The notes beneath the pieces were generated by a model. The model saw only the letters and a list, made by a program, of their open reading frames with translations. It had not been told where the DNA came from and did no database searches. DNA of 64,000 bases from Heligmosomoides polygyrus polygyrus (taxonomy: Eukaryota > Nematoda > Chromadorea > Rhabditida > Heligmosomidae): the NCBI GenBank assembly GCA_947396885.1, contig OX377204.1, positions 92,266,728-92,330,727 on the forward strand, written 5' to 3'. Below are positions 35,262 through 45,861 of this stretch, one piece after another (position 1 is the first letter of the stretch; every line of letters starts with the position of its first letter). The position numbers were made by a program, and so were the translations under genes.

Positions 35262-38200
35262 ATGCCCTGCAAAAATTGCAAAAATGGCAACGGTTCCAGC
35301 GTCAGGCCCAGGTTGACAGGCCGGCTGATGGAGAAACCTCGTCACAAAACCATGATCACAAGTCGCAATAGAATCAGTGTAAAGGCTAGGACGTCACCCG
35401 GAAGTGGCGCACAGAACCCCCGCCCGAGTTCTGTGGTCAGTATGCGAGGGCTACCGAGGGCCGAACGACCTCGGCTAAAGAAGCTAGTTCGACTGGGGAC
35501 TCTGAATGTGGGAACGCTGACCGGGAGATCTAGGGAAGTGGCTGACCTGATGAAGCGCAGAAGGATACAAGTCCTGTGTCTGCAGGAAACGCGATGGAAA
35601 GGGGCGAAAGCCAAGGAGATCGGAGAAGGGGTCAAGCTGTACTACAACGGAGATGACACCAAGAGGAACGGGGTAGGAATAGCTGTCGCGGAGTCCCTCA
35701 AGGATTCAGTAGCGGCTGTCCAAAGAATAAACGACCGCATCATGTCACTGCGGCTGGACACGAAGGAGGGTTACTGGACCATCATGTCTGTCTACGCTCC
35801 GCAGACCGGATGCTCCGAGCACGACAAGGATGACTTCTACCTCTCGCTCGAGGAAGCCATAAGGTCCGTACCAGAAGGGGACTACCTCTCCATAGCAGGG
35901 GACATGAACGGGCATGTGGGGAGTGGCAGAAGAGGAGTGGAAAGGGTTCATGGAGGTAAAGGGATCGGCCTGATAAACCCGGATGGAGAACGAATTCTGG
36001 ATCTGGCTATCGCCCACGATCTGGCTGTCTGTAGCACCTTCTTCGCGAAGAGGGAGAGCCAGAAGGTGACCTATGCTAGCGGAGGAAGAAGAACGGAGGT
36101 CGACCACATCCTGGTTCGAAGGGCTGCCCTGAAAACAGTCCGGAATGTGAAGGTCATTCCGGGAGAAGACGTGGCATCACAGCATAAACCCTTGGTAGCC
36201 GACCTTAGCATACCTCTACCCACCAGGCCCAAAGTGAGGACGGAACCCAGGATCCGATGGTGGAGACTGCGGGGTTCAGAGCGGAACGAGCTACGAAGGG
36301 CAGTGCTCGAAGCAGGCCTTCCAGATCCAGCTGGTCCCGTGAATGAGACCTGGAGGAGGGTAGCCGAAACAATCCTGAGATGTGCCAAGGAAACCCTGGG
36401 AAAAACAAAGGGAGGAACCAGAGGGAATAAATCGGCATGGTTCTGGAACGAAGAGGTGCAGGCTGCGGTGAAGAGGAAGAAGGAGGCCTACAGGCTGTGG
36501 CAAAAGACGAGGGCACCCGAGCATCTCACAGCCTACAGGAAGCTGAGGAGGCTGGCAAAAACAGCTGTAGCGAAGGCAAAGAACGCGGAAATGGATGCCC
36601 TGTACGAGAAACTAGACGGGCCAGAAGGAGAAAAGTTCGCCATCCGCCTGGCCAAGGCGCGTCATAGAGCTAGCCTCGACATTCGAGTAGTGAAGACTGT
36701 GAAGAGTGCTGACGGTAGAGTGTTACGGAAGCCGGCCGAGGTCAGAGAGAGATGGGAGGAGTACTTCAAGGAACTCCTGAACGAGGAGTTCTCTCGTCGG
36801 AAGGCCGAGGAAGAACAGCCAACGGAAGGACCCATCCCACCCTGGACGCAAGAAGAGGTTCGCAAGGCCATACGGAAGATGAAACTCGGAAAGGCAGCAG
36901 GGCCTGACGGTGTGCCAGTAGAGGCTTGGAAGGTGCTCGGGGACCTCGGAATCAACTGGCTGACGCAGTTCCTCAACAGAATCACGAAAGAAGGTAACAT
37001 GCCGGATGACTGGAGGAACAGCACCATAGTCCCCATCTTCAAGCAGAAGGGAGACGCTTCCGAATGCTCCAACTACCGAGGGATCAAACTGATCTCACAC
37101 ACGATGAAGATCTACGAACGACTGGTCGACTCAAGGCTGAGGGAGATGGTACCCATCTCCCAGGTGCAGTGGGGCTTCATGCCTGAGAGGTCCACCACAG
37201 ACGCCATCTTCATCGCTCGTCAGGTGATGGAGAAATATCGGGAGAAACGAAAACCCTGCTACCTGGCATTCCTGGATCTGGAGAAGGCCTACGACAGGCT
37301 AGCTCGGACCGTAATCTGGAATGCCCTTCGAGGGAGGGGTGTCCCGGAACGTCTGATCACGGTCATAAGGGACATGTACGAGGGCTCGAAAGCGGCGATA
37401 CGAACTCCACACGGGGTGACAAGGAAAGTGGACGTCACAGTGGGGGTACACCAAGGGTCGGCTCTGAGCCCGTTCCTCTTCCTGCTGACGCTTGACTCTA
37501 TAGTGAACCACCTTGAGAAAGGCCCTCTCAGAACGATCCTCTACGCGGACGACATCGCCCTAGTAGCCGACAACCAGGAGGAGCTGGAGGAGAAGGTGCA
37601 GCTGTGGCAGAGAGCCCTTGCGGACAACGGCCTACGGCTGAACGTGAAGAAGACGAAGTTCATCAGCTCTGAGCAGTGCGCTGGATCGATCCTAGACTGC
37701 CAAGGGGAAACGATCGAGAAGGTGGAAGAATTCCGCTACCTCGGAAGTGACCTATCCGAGGAAGGAAGTGTGGTCCAGGCGGTCAGGGGACGGATAAACG
37801 CAGCCTGGCTCAAATGGAGGGAGTCCACAGGGATCCTCTGCGACCGTAGATGCTCCAGGACGCTCAAAGGCAAGCTCTATAGAACAGTTGTAAGACCTGC
37901 CCTCCTCTACGGCAGTGAGTGCTGGGCCCTGGGTAAGGCGCAGGAGCGGCAACTGCACGCGGCAGAGATGAGGATGCTGAGGTGGGCATGTGGATGGACC
38001 CGTCGGGACAGGGTGCGAAACGAGGATGTTAGGGCAGTGATGAAGACTGCCCCGATCCAGCTGAAGATGAGAGAGCAGCGCCTGAGGTGGTATGGACACG
38101 TCCTCAGAAGACCAGAGGATCACCCCACAAGGTTGGCCCTAGATTACGAGGCACCCGGAAAGCGTCCGAGAGGAGCCCCTAGGAAAAGATGGAAGGACGT

Positions 38201-38309
38201 CATCAAGAGAGATCTCGCCGAAGTCGGCGCCACGGCAGATGACGCCCTAGATAGGATGAGGTGGCGACAGATCACAAGAACAGCGGACCCTGCGACTGCG
38301 CGGGACTAA
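35262..38309 (+). CDS. RTE-type endonuclease-reverse transcriptase (1015 aa)
   Basis: Nicks target DNA and copies the element RNA by target-primed reverse transcription. I chose the first ATG inside the element (MPCKNC). The open frame itself runs back into the SINE, but only by chance. An apurinic-type endonuclease spans about residues 78-315 and keeps LNVGTLTGRS (N82), CLQETRWKG (E109), GDMNGH (D214, N216), a TEVDHILV strand and SQHKPLV (H308). A linker with TRGNKSAWFWN and GPDGVPVEAW (about 380-555) leads to the reverse transcriptase (about 585-830). That domain has SNYRGIKL, FLDLEKAYDRL (D672), GVHQGSALSP and ILYADDIALVAD (YADD 761-764). The C-terminus has the RTE tail with VRPALLYGSECW and LRWYGHVLRR. 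All catalytic residues are present and no stop or shift was seen, so it could be functional. Confidence 0.95.
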   Translation: MPCKNCKNGNGSSVRPRLTGRLMEKPRHKTMITSRNRISVKARTSPGSGAQNPRPSSVVSMRGLPRAERPRLKKLVRLGTLNVGTLTGRSREVADLMKRRRIQVLCLQETRWKGAKAKEIGEGVKLYYNGDDTKRNGVGIAVAESLKDSVAAVQRINDRIMSLRLDTKEGYWTIMSVYAPQTGCSEHDKDDFYLSLEEAIRSVPEGDYLSIAGDMNGHVGSGRRGVERVHGGKGIGLINPDGERILDLAIAHDLAVCSTFFAKRESQKVTYASGGRRTEVDHILVRRAALKTVRNVKVIPGEDVASQHKPLVADLSIPLPTRPKVRTEPRIRWWRLRGSERNELRRAVLEAGLPDPAGPVNETWRRVAETILRCAKETLGKTKGGTRGNKSAWFWNEEVQAAVKRKKEAYRLWQKTRAPEHLTAYRKLRRLAKTAVAKAKNAEMDALYEKLDGPEGEKFAIRLAKARHRASLDIRVVKTVKSADGRVLRKPAEVRERWEEYFKELLNEEFSRRKAEEEQPTEGPIPPWTQEEVRKAIRKMKLGKAAGPDGVPVEAWKVLGDLGINWLTQFLNRITKEGNMPDDWRNSTIVPIFKQKGDASECSNYRGIKLISHTMKIYERLVDSRLREMVPISQVQWGFMPERSTTDAIFIARQVMEKYREKRKPCYLAFLDLEKAYDRLARTVIWNALRGRGVPERLITVIRDMYEGSKAAIRTPHGVTRKVDVTVGVHQGSALSPFLFLLTLDSIVNHLEKGPLRTILYADDIALVADNQEELEEKVQLWQRALADNGLRLNVKKTKFISSEQCAGSILDCQGETIEKVEEFRYLGSDLSEEGSVVQAVRGRINAAWLKWRESTGILCDRRCSRTLKGKLYRTVVRPALLYGSECWALGKAQERQLHAAEMRMLRWACGWTRRDRVRNEDVRAVMKTAPIQLKMREQRLRWYGHVLRRPEDHPTRLALDYEAPGKRPRGAPRKRWKDVIKRDLAEVGATADDALDRMRWRQITRTADPATARD

Positions 38310-38675
38310 ACGCTCAGGAGAAGAAGAAGAAGACGCATTCAACTCGCCTCCACAACATCCCGTAGAAGTAGAATGCGAGGCGCATCTCAACGGGGATTGA
38401 ATAACGCCCTACTTTATCCTTTTTTATTCTCATCGCTCGAAATAATGACACCGCTAAGGTCCAGGTTTTACAGATCTCAAATCTATTTTTTTTTCAAAAA
38501 CCACTGTATGTTCCCCATATCATTGGATAGATCGTCCATATTGGATACGGATGGTAAATTTTGTTTTTTGAATAGGCCCTTCTGAAGGGAACTATGGGGA
38601 AACGGCGAAAACAGCAGGGTTTTGCGGCCGTTCTGCACAAAATCCAAAGGGCAGGAGCGGTATTGTAGCTTATAA

Positions 38676-38954
38676 AAGGATAAAAGACGGCGTTATTCAA
38701 TCCCTTTTGGGATGCGCTACGCACTTCTACGGGATATCGTGGAGGCGATTTGAATGCGTATTTGGCCATACATTGACTTGCGGTGGCCAGCGGCCAGAGT
38801 CAGCGCTATATCTTTCCCAGACAAGTCTCTTACCAATTCGCCGACCCCGGAGGGATGGAAGGCTTGGTTGGCCTGGGCGGGAAATCCGAACCAGGAACCT
38901 GGTATCGAGTGCACGCGACAGTCGGCGCCTCCTCCGACTGCGCTACACGCGCCC
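38676..38954 (-). mobile_element. Full-length SINE with target duplication
   Basis: Minus-strand copy with a small deletion in the middle. It is flanked by TTGTAGCTTATAA at 38663-38675 and 38955-38967. Confidence 0.95.
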
Positions 38955-38967
38955 TTGTAGCTTATAA

Positions 38968-40392
38968 GAGTGTCAAATTTGACGTGAACAGTGTCCACGT
39001 TGAACGGAAGAGTGTCCAGTTCGACGTGAAAATGGCATAGATGCAGCCTAAGGCATTTCCAGCGAAGAAAAAAATCACCAAATTGAAGATGTTGGATGGG
39101 CGGTCAGTGAATTCTCTGTCCTTGAGTCTCTCTAGTCCCGTGGGAAGGAAATCGCAAACCTGCCCATAGGGGGGGGGGCGGTGATTGGGGTGGTCAACTG
39201 GTTGAGTAAATTCCATTGTATGCTGAATAAAAATGAAGAAAAGATCTACAAGGGCACGAGATCTCCTTAGGGACCTAATGTGAGAAGGGTGACAGGGTTC
39301 GTGAAAAAAAGCAAAAATAACTATAAGATGATCAAAATTTTTCCCGTTTCCCGTGAGCTATTAAGCCATCGGACTTGCAAGGTCAGGATTTATTTTCTGT
39401 GACCACATACCTGAAAAGGAGTACTTGAACAGGAGTGCCAAGAGGAAACTTTTGTTCGATCCTTTTGACCGGGTCGGAAAGTCCTCCAAAGGCGCTTCGG
39501 CGCTGCAGTTTGATCTAGAAGAGGTGGCTAATTTGGCAGAGAAGAGTTGTGGACCGTGATCCATATCCTTCGTTCCCCGGGCAATCGCTTTGTTTTCCCA
39601 TAAGAGTTACGCCATTGTTCGTCGTCGTACATCGCTGCGTCGCATCTTCAATGTCGGCCACTTTTTTCGTCGATGAATAGGCCGAATCGATGGTTGGGCG
39701 TCGTTGCTTTCCTTGCGTCGGCTCTTACATCGTCCTCTTGTACGGAAGGCCTAGCTTGTCCGTCTGAATACATAGGATTTCATGCGGCTCTTTCACGGCG
39801 AGCCTATCCTGGCATTGTTGTCCGGAATTCGTTCGATTTATTCCTCGCGACCATGGCTACTATCTATTGATGAATTCCGGGAAGCGGCGCTTTCCGTGGG
39901 CGTTGCATATCCCAGTGCTTGCTCAGGCGTCACTTTCCGCCCCATTTGTCTACAGAATTTTTCGACTAGTATTTCTCGTCACATCTTACTGACAAGCATG
40001 CTTTTGCCATGCACAACATATGGGCACAACATCTACACCGTGCCTTTATCGCTTGTCGTCCCGCTCCCGCGGCTTCATAAATACGGTCAGTGGTATTCGC
40101 AAAGTTATCAAGAACTCATTCTCTAAGTTGGCATTGCCCTGGGCGGTTGCGTTACTCGCTTTGCCAGCTGCCAGGTGTTCGGAGTACATTTTCGGTGAAA
40201 TGATACCCGAACAACGAAAAAATCAACCGTTGTGGCCATTGGGGAAGTCAACTTCCAGTCAGAGCAGAGAACAACACATAAGAACCTAACAGGGGCAACA
40301 TTCGCAATGGAACGGCCGCAAGTAGGAAGGTACAGCGTAAAATGCGGGGCGCCACTTGAAGTATTCTGTAATTGCACAAGCTATGACGCCTA
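38968..40392. other. Stretch without recognised gene
   Basis: Open frames up to 114 codons overlap one another near 39.67-40.29 kb. None shows a domain or convincing splice context. Confidence 0.4.
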
Positions 40393-40523
40393 AAGGCCGC
40401 CACAGACTTCTGCGGCGCCGCTCGGCGGCGCCGCTGCCCTATGCTTAACCATAGGGCAGAGACGCAGAGCTCGCCTCCAGCGGCGCCGCTGAGCGGCGCC
40501 GCAGAAGTCTGTGGCGGCCTTAA
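40393..40523. mobile_element. Palindromic GC-rich MITE, family P copy 1
   Basis: The ends are AAGGCCGCCACAGACTTCTG and its mirror CAGAAGTCTGTGGCGGCCTT. The inner part is rich in GGCGCCGC repeats. The whole unit can fold on itself. Confidence 0.85.
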
Positions 40524-40660
40524 GGCTCCGTTTATACTTCGTCGCGGCGCGTCGCGACGCCACGTATAGTGGCCATATTGATTGTGCGACGCGATCGATC
40601 AATTTGGCCTCATTGCGTGGCCATCGCAGCGTTCCGCGACGAAGTATAAACGGGGTCCAA
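40524..40660. mobile_element. Palindromic GC-rich MITE, family Q copy 1
   Basis: CTCCGTTTATACTTCGTCGC mirrors GCGACGAAGTATAAACGGGG. The centre reads GATTGTGCGACGCGATCGAT. It directly abuts the family P copies on both sides. Confidence 0.85.
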
Positions 40661-41037
40661 AGGCCCCCGCAGACTTTTGCGGCGTCGCCGCTGCCCTATG
40701 CTTAACCATAGGGCAGAGACGCAGAGCTCGTCGCCAGCGGCGCCGCTGGCGGAAATGACTTGAATCATTCCACCCGGCGGCGCCGCTCCAGCGTCTGTCT
40801 GTCTGCGCTCTGCCCTTTCGCGGCGGGATCCAGAGCGGAGACGGTCGATGCGGGCGCGCGATCGTCATCGGGGCGCGTTATTGTTAAGCACCAGTCGGTC
40901 CCCACTAGAAACAGTACAGTACCTCGCCGTCACCGCTCCCACTGATGATGAGTCAAGCCGCTGAGCGGTGCCGCTCAGCGGTGCCGCCGGTGCCGCCGGC
41001 CGGCCAGCGGCGCCGCAGAAGTCTGTGGCGGCCTTAA
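40661..41037. mobile_element. GC-rich MITE, family P copy 2 (expanded)
   Basis: Starts GGCCCCCGCAGACTTTTGCG and ends with the family P right end CAGAAGTCTGTGGCGGCCTT. The inside is longer than copy 1 and includes the same CTATGCTTAACCATAGGGCA hairpin. Confidence 0.8.
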
Positions 41038-41173
41038 GGCCCCGTTTATACTTCGTCGCGGCGCGACGCGACGCCACGTATAGTGCCCACATTGATTGTG
41101 CGACGCGATCGATCAATTTGGCCTCATTGCGTGGCCGTCGCGTCGCGCCGCGACGAAGTATAAACGGGACCTA
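41038..41173. mobile_element. Palindromic GC-rich MITE, family Q copy 2
   Basis: CCCGTTTATACTTCGTCGCG and its mirror CGCGACGAAGTATAAACGGG. Nearly identical to copy 1. Confidence 0.85.
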
Positions 41174-41376
41174 AGAGCCTATTCGTACTTCGCGACAGCA
41201 GCGACAAGAGTAGCGAGAGCGCAGCGTGCGCGCACGCGGAAGTATGAGCAGGCGACTGGAGTGAGAGCGCCGAGCTTCTGAACACTTCTCAGATGCGCGC
41301 GCTCAGTTTTAATCGATATGCATGTTTTGCACGGGTGACGAGTCGCTCTCGTCGCGAAGTATGAACAGGCCCTAAA
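41174..41376. mobile_element. MITE family R
   Basis: Left end GAGCCTATTCGTACTTCGCG and right end CGCGAAGTATGAACAGGCCC. It is similar in style to family Q but a distinct sequence. Confidence 0.8.
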
Positions 41377-41616
41377 ACGACTACGGTGTAGAGAATGTGC
41401 CCGTATTTTAGAATCATTTCTATATCTTACTGTATTTGTTTTTCATGGTGCCTAGCGCGTGCCTATCTCCTGTTCCGATCCTCGCTCAACAAAGCATTCC
41501 TTCTCTTCGTAGTTGGTCTAGTATCGACGCTATTCTTTTGCATTTTCTCTTCTAGATCAAACGCATTTAAATGAAGCCTAAAGGGGTAAAATTCCCCACC
41601 TAATTTCTTGTCTGCT

Positions 41617-42120
41617 AGCGCAGTTCCAAGAGGCGCCGGTTGTGTCTGTAACTTGAATTGTGAAGGTGCCTGGTTCGGAGTCCCGCCCAGGCCAACCAAG
41701 TTTCCCATTATTCTGTGGTCGGTGAATTGGTACCATACTTGTCTGGGAAGGACAAAACACTGACTTGTTCCTTTGAATCGGCATGGTCGAGTCTTCCCAC
41801 AGATTTGCTAAGTTCGTCACGGGCTTGATTTTCTGAGGCTTCAGCTGGATCGCTTTCTTCAGAACCTCATCACCAGCGGGAGCCGCATAGGGTAGACCAG
41901 GGGAAAACCCTGGGATAGAAAGAGAGACAGTTTCAGGTCAGACTGAAACGTCAGACAATAAAGCCCTATATCATCGTGACGCGCTTAGCAAACCTGGAGG
42001 AAAACTGACTTATCCATCTGCTGACCACCACATGTCATGGCGTCGACCGAATAAGCATTTAAATTGCTTCCACGAGATTAAGTAGAAGTATAATGCGTGG
42101 CGAATCCTAAAAGGGGTCTG
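41617..42120 (+). mobile_element. SINE copy split by ~230 bp
   Basis: The head and body lie at 41617-41770 (CTAGCGCAGTTCCAAGAGG, CTGGTTCGGAGTCCCGCC, TTGGTACCATACTTGTCTG). The 3' half resumes at about 42000 (ACTTATCCATCTGCTGACCA, GTAGAAGTATAATGCGTGGC). The insert between was not identified. Confidence 0.75.
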
Positions 42121-42175
42121 TACTTCAACCTACTGACGATGATTTTCATTGTGAGTACCTATTTATTATTTGAGC

Positions 42176-42360
42176 TTTCGGTACTAGTCTCTAGTATGAC
42201 CAGCATGCGAAGGGGCGGACGCATCAGAACAATTAGGCCGTATCGACTTGGATGTGCTATCCGGATGGGGCCTGTACCGTCGGTGCTTTGATTGGTTGGC
42301 GCATGTTCGGTCTGTGCTCTGATTGGTTGCGACTGGTTAACGCTCTCCAGTCCTTCATGA
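42176..42360. mobile_element. Probable MITE remnant
   Basis: GGTACTAGTCTCTAGTATG, AATTAGGCCGTATCGAC and GCATGTTCGGTCTGTGCTCT resemble the left end and body of the GGCCTACAT family. No right end was found. Confidence 0.4.
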
Positions 42361-42939
42361 CGTCACCCAGCAGGCTTTGGCATCATTGTCATCGTACTGG
42401 ACGTTACGATTCAAATACGGTGACGTCGTTCCCAATCAAAATGCCAGTTGTTTGCTTCATCCGCGGAACAAGGACTTCATCTCCCCTTTGCTGGGCTACC
42501 CTCTCGAGGGCACTCGGCATCTCTCGGGACCTCTTCAAAGCGTTCCGCTTCGTCCATCGGTCGTGTTCTCTTCAAAGAATGTGGCTGAGTAATTGGCATT
42601 TAGCCATCCTCACGTATTCCCTGGTATAGGAACATGAGCCGTTCTTCTCATGTCGAAGTAGCGGCAGTGTTGAGCTCCCTTTACTACAGAAGGTTGTGAG
42701 GATTTACTCTAGTCGGCGGGGGGGGGGGGGGAGCGTCAAATTACAAGCACCCTTTTAAGGAAAATATCCAAAAATTGCAGTAAAGCAACGATAGCGAGGC
42801 TACAGCAGCAGCAACCTACACGGGATTCATCGACGCCATTACCAGAAATGAGAACGTTTGGATGTTCGTTCCAGTACTGTCTAGACAAGCTCAACCCCTC
42901 CCCCCACCCGCTCCCCCAGACGACTACGGTCGGTCCGAT

Positions 42940-43120
42940 TGCGCTTCAGAAGGGCATCACTCATTTTCCCACGACCTTTGTGCAGGGTCTTTGGCGTCTT
43001 CTACCTGGAAGCGGTATCGGCCCACGTCTTCGCCGCATAACAGAGCGCAGGGAGAACAATCGAGTCGAAATGGTTTGCTCGGAAGTGGGGGTGGGCCAGA
43101 TGATCTGTAGCCTCCATGAG
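42940..43120 (-). pseudogene. Small RTE fragment
   Basis: On the minus strand, mixed frames read an RTE C-terminal piece (HFDSIVLPAL followed by an A.TWA-like block). It is heavily decayed and 5'-truncated. Confidence 0.5.
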
Positions 43121-43367
43121 GGTCTGAAAGCGGCCGATTCAGCTTTTCTGAACCTATCGAGCCTGTTTTTCTGACTAATTCCAGAAAAGAGAGACGAATT
43201 ACCCAAAATGGGCAGAAAATAGAAAACAGAAAACAGAAATTGCCCTCACCCCTGCCCTGGAGGTTACCCAGGCAACAGAAGGTGAGCATATTGTTTCTGG
43301 GACTGTAGGGCGAGGCTTACGGACAATTTGCAGAGGAAATGCAGTAGAAGGGCTTTCTTTAACAAAA

Positions 43368-43652
43368 AAGGACAAAGGACGGCTTTACTCAATACCCCTT
43401 AGGATGCGCCACGTAATCTACTTCTTCTATGGGATGTCGCGAAAGGGATTTGAATGAGAATTTGGCCAAACAATGATTTGCAGTGGCAGCCGCTATCAGC
43501 GCTTTATCCTTCCCAGGTAAGTCTGGTACCAATTCATCGACCCCGGAGGGATGGAATTCTTGGTTGGCCTGGGCGGGAAATCCGAACCAGGAACGTGTAT
43601 CGGGTGCAGGCGACAGCCGGCGCTTCCTCCGACTGCGCTCGACGCGCCCAGG
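43368..43652 (-). mobile_element. SINE copy
   Basis: A minus-strand copy with small deletions. The flanks TTTCTTTAA and TTTCTTTTA may be a decayed target duplication. Confidence 0.85.
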
Positions 43653-43789
43653 AGTTTCTTTTATGTGTGGAAATGACACAATTTCGTATGCAATAGGAAG
43701 TATCACTGGGACGGAGAGGCTTTAGCGAATTCTAGAGGCATGTCTCATCTTTGTATTGCTTTATATTCGCTTTTAAAGGGAAAAAGGAT

Positions 43790-44375
43790 GGAGGACAGTG
43801 TTATTCAATCTCTTTTGGGATGCGCCATGCACTCCACTCCTGCAAGATGTCGTGGGGGCCATTTGCATGCATATTTGGCCTATACATCCTATCCTGAGAA
43901 GGAATATATTCGGGACGAAGAATGCGCACAAATACTGAACAGCGCTCTGCCACGACCAATGCGCTCTTTGATGAGAAACGACGTATTTGGGCCAAAAAGT
44001 GGATGAGAACAGGGCGATGTTAACGTCACGGCAGATTAGAAGGGATGAAGGTCTTTGAGATGAGCCACGCCTTCCAAGTATTCTTCATGTTGTCGAAAGC
44101 ATATTGAAAGCGCGGGTTTTGGGCTATAAAATGGTTATCATGGGTAGCTAATTTTGCACTTTTCCTTTCACTTTTCCTTTTTTTTTTGGCCTACACAGTG
44201 ACCTCCGGTGGTCAGCCGATCGGCAAGTCAGTGTTTAGTCTTCTCATGCAAGTCTGGTACCAATTCCCTGACCCTGGAGGGGTAAAAGGTTTGCTTGGCC
44301 AGGGTGAGGAATTCGAACCAGGATCTCGGGTGCACGCGACAGTTGGCGCCTTTTCATACTGCGCTTCCACTTTCT
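43790..44375 (-). mobile_element. SINE copy split by a ~300-bp insert
   Basis: The 3' end lies at 43790-43885 and the remainder at 44185-44375, both on the minus strand. TTGGCCTATACA before the insert and TTGGCCTACACA after it look like a 12-bp target duplication. The insert is unidentified, but part of it is repeated inverted just downstream. Confidence 0.75.
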
Positions 44376-44720
44376 AAAATCGCTTCTTATTCGAGCCAAA
44401 TAAACTTTCCATCTCTCTTTTGTCGGCGAGTGGCTACAAGACCTGTTTCGGACGGGGAAAATGCAAACCAGCTACCCAATGTTAACCATTATAGAGCCAA
44501 AAAGTCCGCTTTCAGTATGCGTTCCACAATATCAGGAACATTTTGAAGGCATGGCTCATCCGAAAAAGGCTGCTTATCGCCGGCGACCCTTCCTGTACTC
44601 TGCCGTGCTCACATCGCCTTGTTCTCCCACACTTTTTGCCCTAAATACGTCATTTCTCATCAGGAGCGTATTGATCGTGGCAGAATGTTGTTCAATATTT
44701 ATGCGCATCGTCCGTTATTC
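43895..44720. repeat. Inverted duplication of an unidentified sequence
   Basis: About 43910-44010 is mirrored by about 44600-44710 (CTGCCACGACCAATGCGCTC against GAGCGTATTGATCGTGGCAG). One copy lies inside a split SINE and the other in flanking DNA. Confidence 0.6.
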
Positions 44721-45174
44721 CTCCTCACTCTCGTTTCAGCGCCGGCTTCTTTCTGGGCATCATTTCGCCGAGGCTCCCGTGGGATAGAGGTGCCCTTTCA
44801 GGCAATGATAGACAACTGCGCGCTTTTTCCGTATTTGGAATTTTAATGGTAATCGCTTAAATATAGCTGACGCCTTCAGGACGACACCGAAATTCTTGTT
44901 GAGACATTTCCTCATTGCTGACCACTACCGCTCCACTCCTTTTGTCAAATGGAACCTAGGCGGCTTACTTACGGTTAGATTTACCGGCTCCAAGCCTTAC
45001 CAATTCGGTCCCAAGCCTTTATTAATCAACTTGTTGCTCTTTCCGTTCCAAAGTGTATTACATGTATGAAGCGCTGTTCTTCTGCTTGTCTGTATCTGCA
45101 TCTGTACCTCTGTCCGCGCAAAATTAATTGCCACTCGAAAGGCCTCGATAGAGCAGTGCAGTGAAGGCACGTTC

Positions 45175-45780
45175 AGATAGCTGGAGAGTCTTTTCACCTG
45201 CTGGATAGGTGCTCTCGAAGCATGCTATGGACTTGTACATTTGCATAAGCGAATACCCTCCATACAAAGAATATACAGAAAAAAATGCAAAAATACTGCC
45301 AGGTCGAAAAATTGAACACCTAATCGCGCGTCTTTTAATCTAAATTTTCACATTTTTCCACGTATTCTATGTTTGGAAGGAATTACCTCATGCTATACAG
45401 CAGCATCGTAGCAATTCTCCTCAGCTTTTAACGCAGCAGGTTCATGAAACATGCAGAGAAAAACTGAGCAGCGTACCCAATGAGATAGCTTTATAGCTGA
45501 ATTGAAACAGGAAAATTTTGATGGAATTGTTGCTCATTCCGTTTCATATTCACACCATATCGAGACAGTTTGTCTGTTTGTCTGTCTCAGACGTCCTCCG
45601 TACAAAATTAGTTTCCACTCGAATGGCTTCCAAAGAGTGGAACAGATGCCAGTGTCACCACCAGTTATTGCTCCTCGAGAAGCCAAGCGAATATAGTGGC
45701 CGGGGATCTTATTCAGGGAAAACGGACAATTTTTATCGGTCGATCAATGTCGATCAATATTATCGATTTTTGCCGTGAGT
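45175..45780 (+). repeat. Dispersed repeat Z, copy 2
   Basis: Collinear with 32150-32765, with TTTCACCTGCTGGATAGGTG, TAGCTGAATTGAAACAGGAA and CAATTTTTATCGGTCGATCA. The class is unknown. Confidence 0.7.
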
Positions 45781-45861
45781 TAACAGTTTGTACTGCTGAA
45801 TACACGAGTAAAATAGCTGGACAGGCCTTGCAGCAAATCGACAACAAAGGATAAAAACGTT

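Larger units (their letters stand above)
35183..38332 (+). mobile_element. Full-length RTE-type LINE with tRNA-like 5' end and GAA tail
   Basis: The element is bounded by the 15-bp target duplication ACGCATTCAACTCGC at 35168-35182 and 38333-38347, so its ends are exact: 3150 bp. It starts with a tRNA-like sequence, followed closely by one long ORF. It ends soon after the stop with AGGAGAAGAAGAAGAAG. The short 3' region and simple-repeat tail are typical of RTE elements. It is surrounded by an otherwise ordinary SINE, and the ORF has no internal stop. The insertion is therefore young and possibly active. Confidence 0.95.
34971..38418 (+). mobile_element. SINE copy carrying an RTE insertion
   Basis: The SINE head and body lie at 34971-35182 (GGGCGCGTGGAGCGCAGTCG to ACGCATTCAACTCGC). 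The remaining 3' end lies at 38333-38418 (from ACGCATTCAACTCGCCTCC to TTTATCC). The RTE element sits between. The 15-bp ACGCATTCAACTCGC is present on both sides of the insert. Confidence 0.95.

Noticed and set aside
35342..38123. Minus-strand frames under the RTE ORF
   Set aside because: Antisense shadows of a strongly supported coding sequence.
34944..38309. 1121-codon ORF starting before the RTE element
   Set aside because: The first 106 codons are SINE and tRNA-like sequence that happen to be in frame. The target duplication shows the element starts at 35183, so I start the protein at 35262.
43895..44760. Transposase remnant in the 44-kb inverted duplication
   Set aside because: Frames share no consistent reading between the two copies, so no coding claim can be made.
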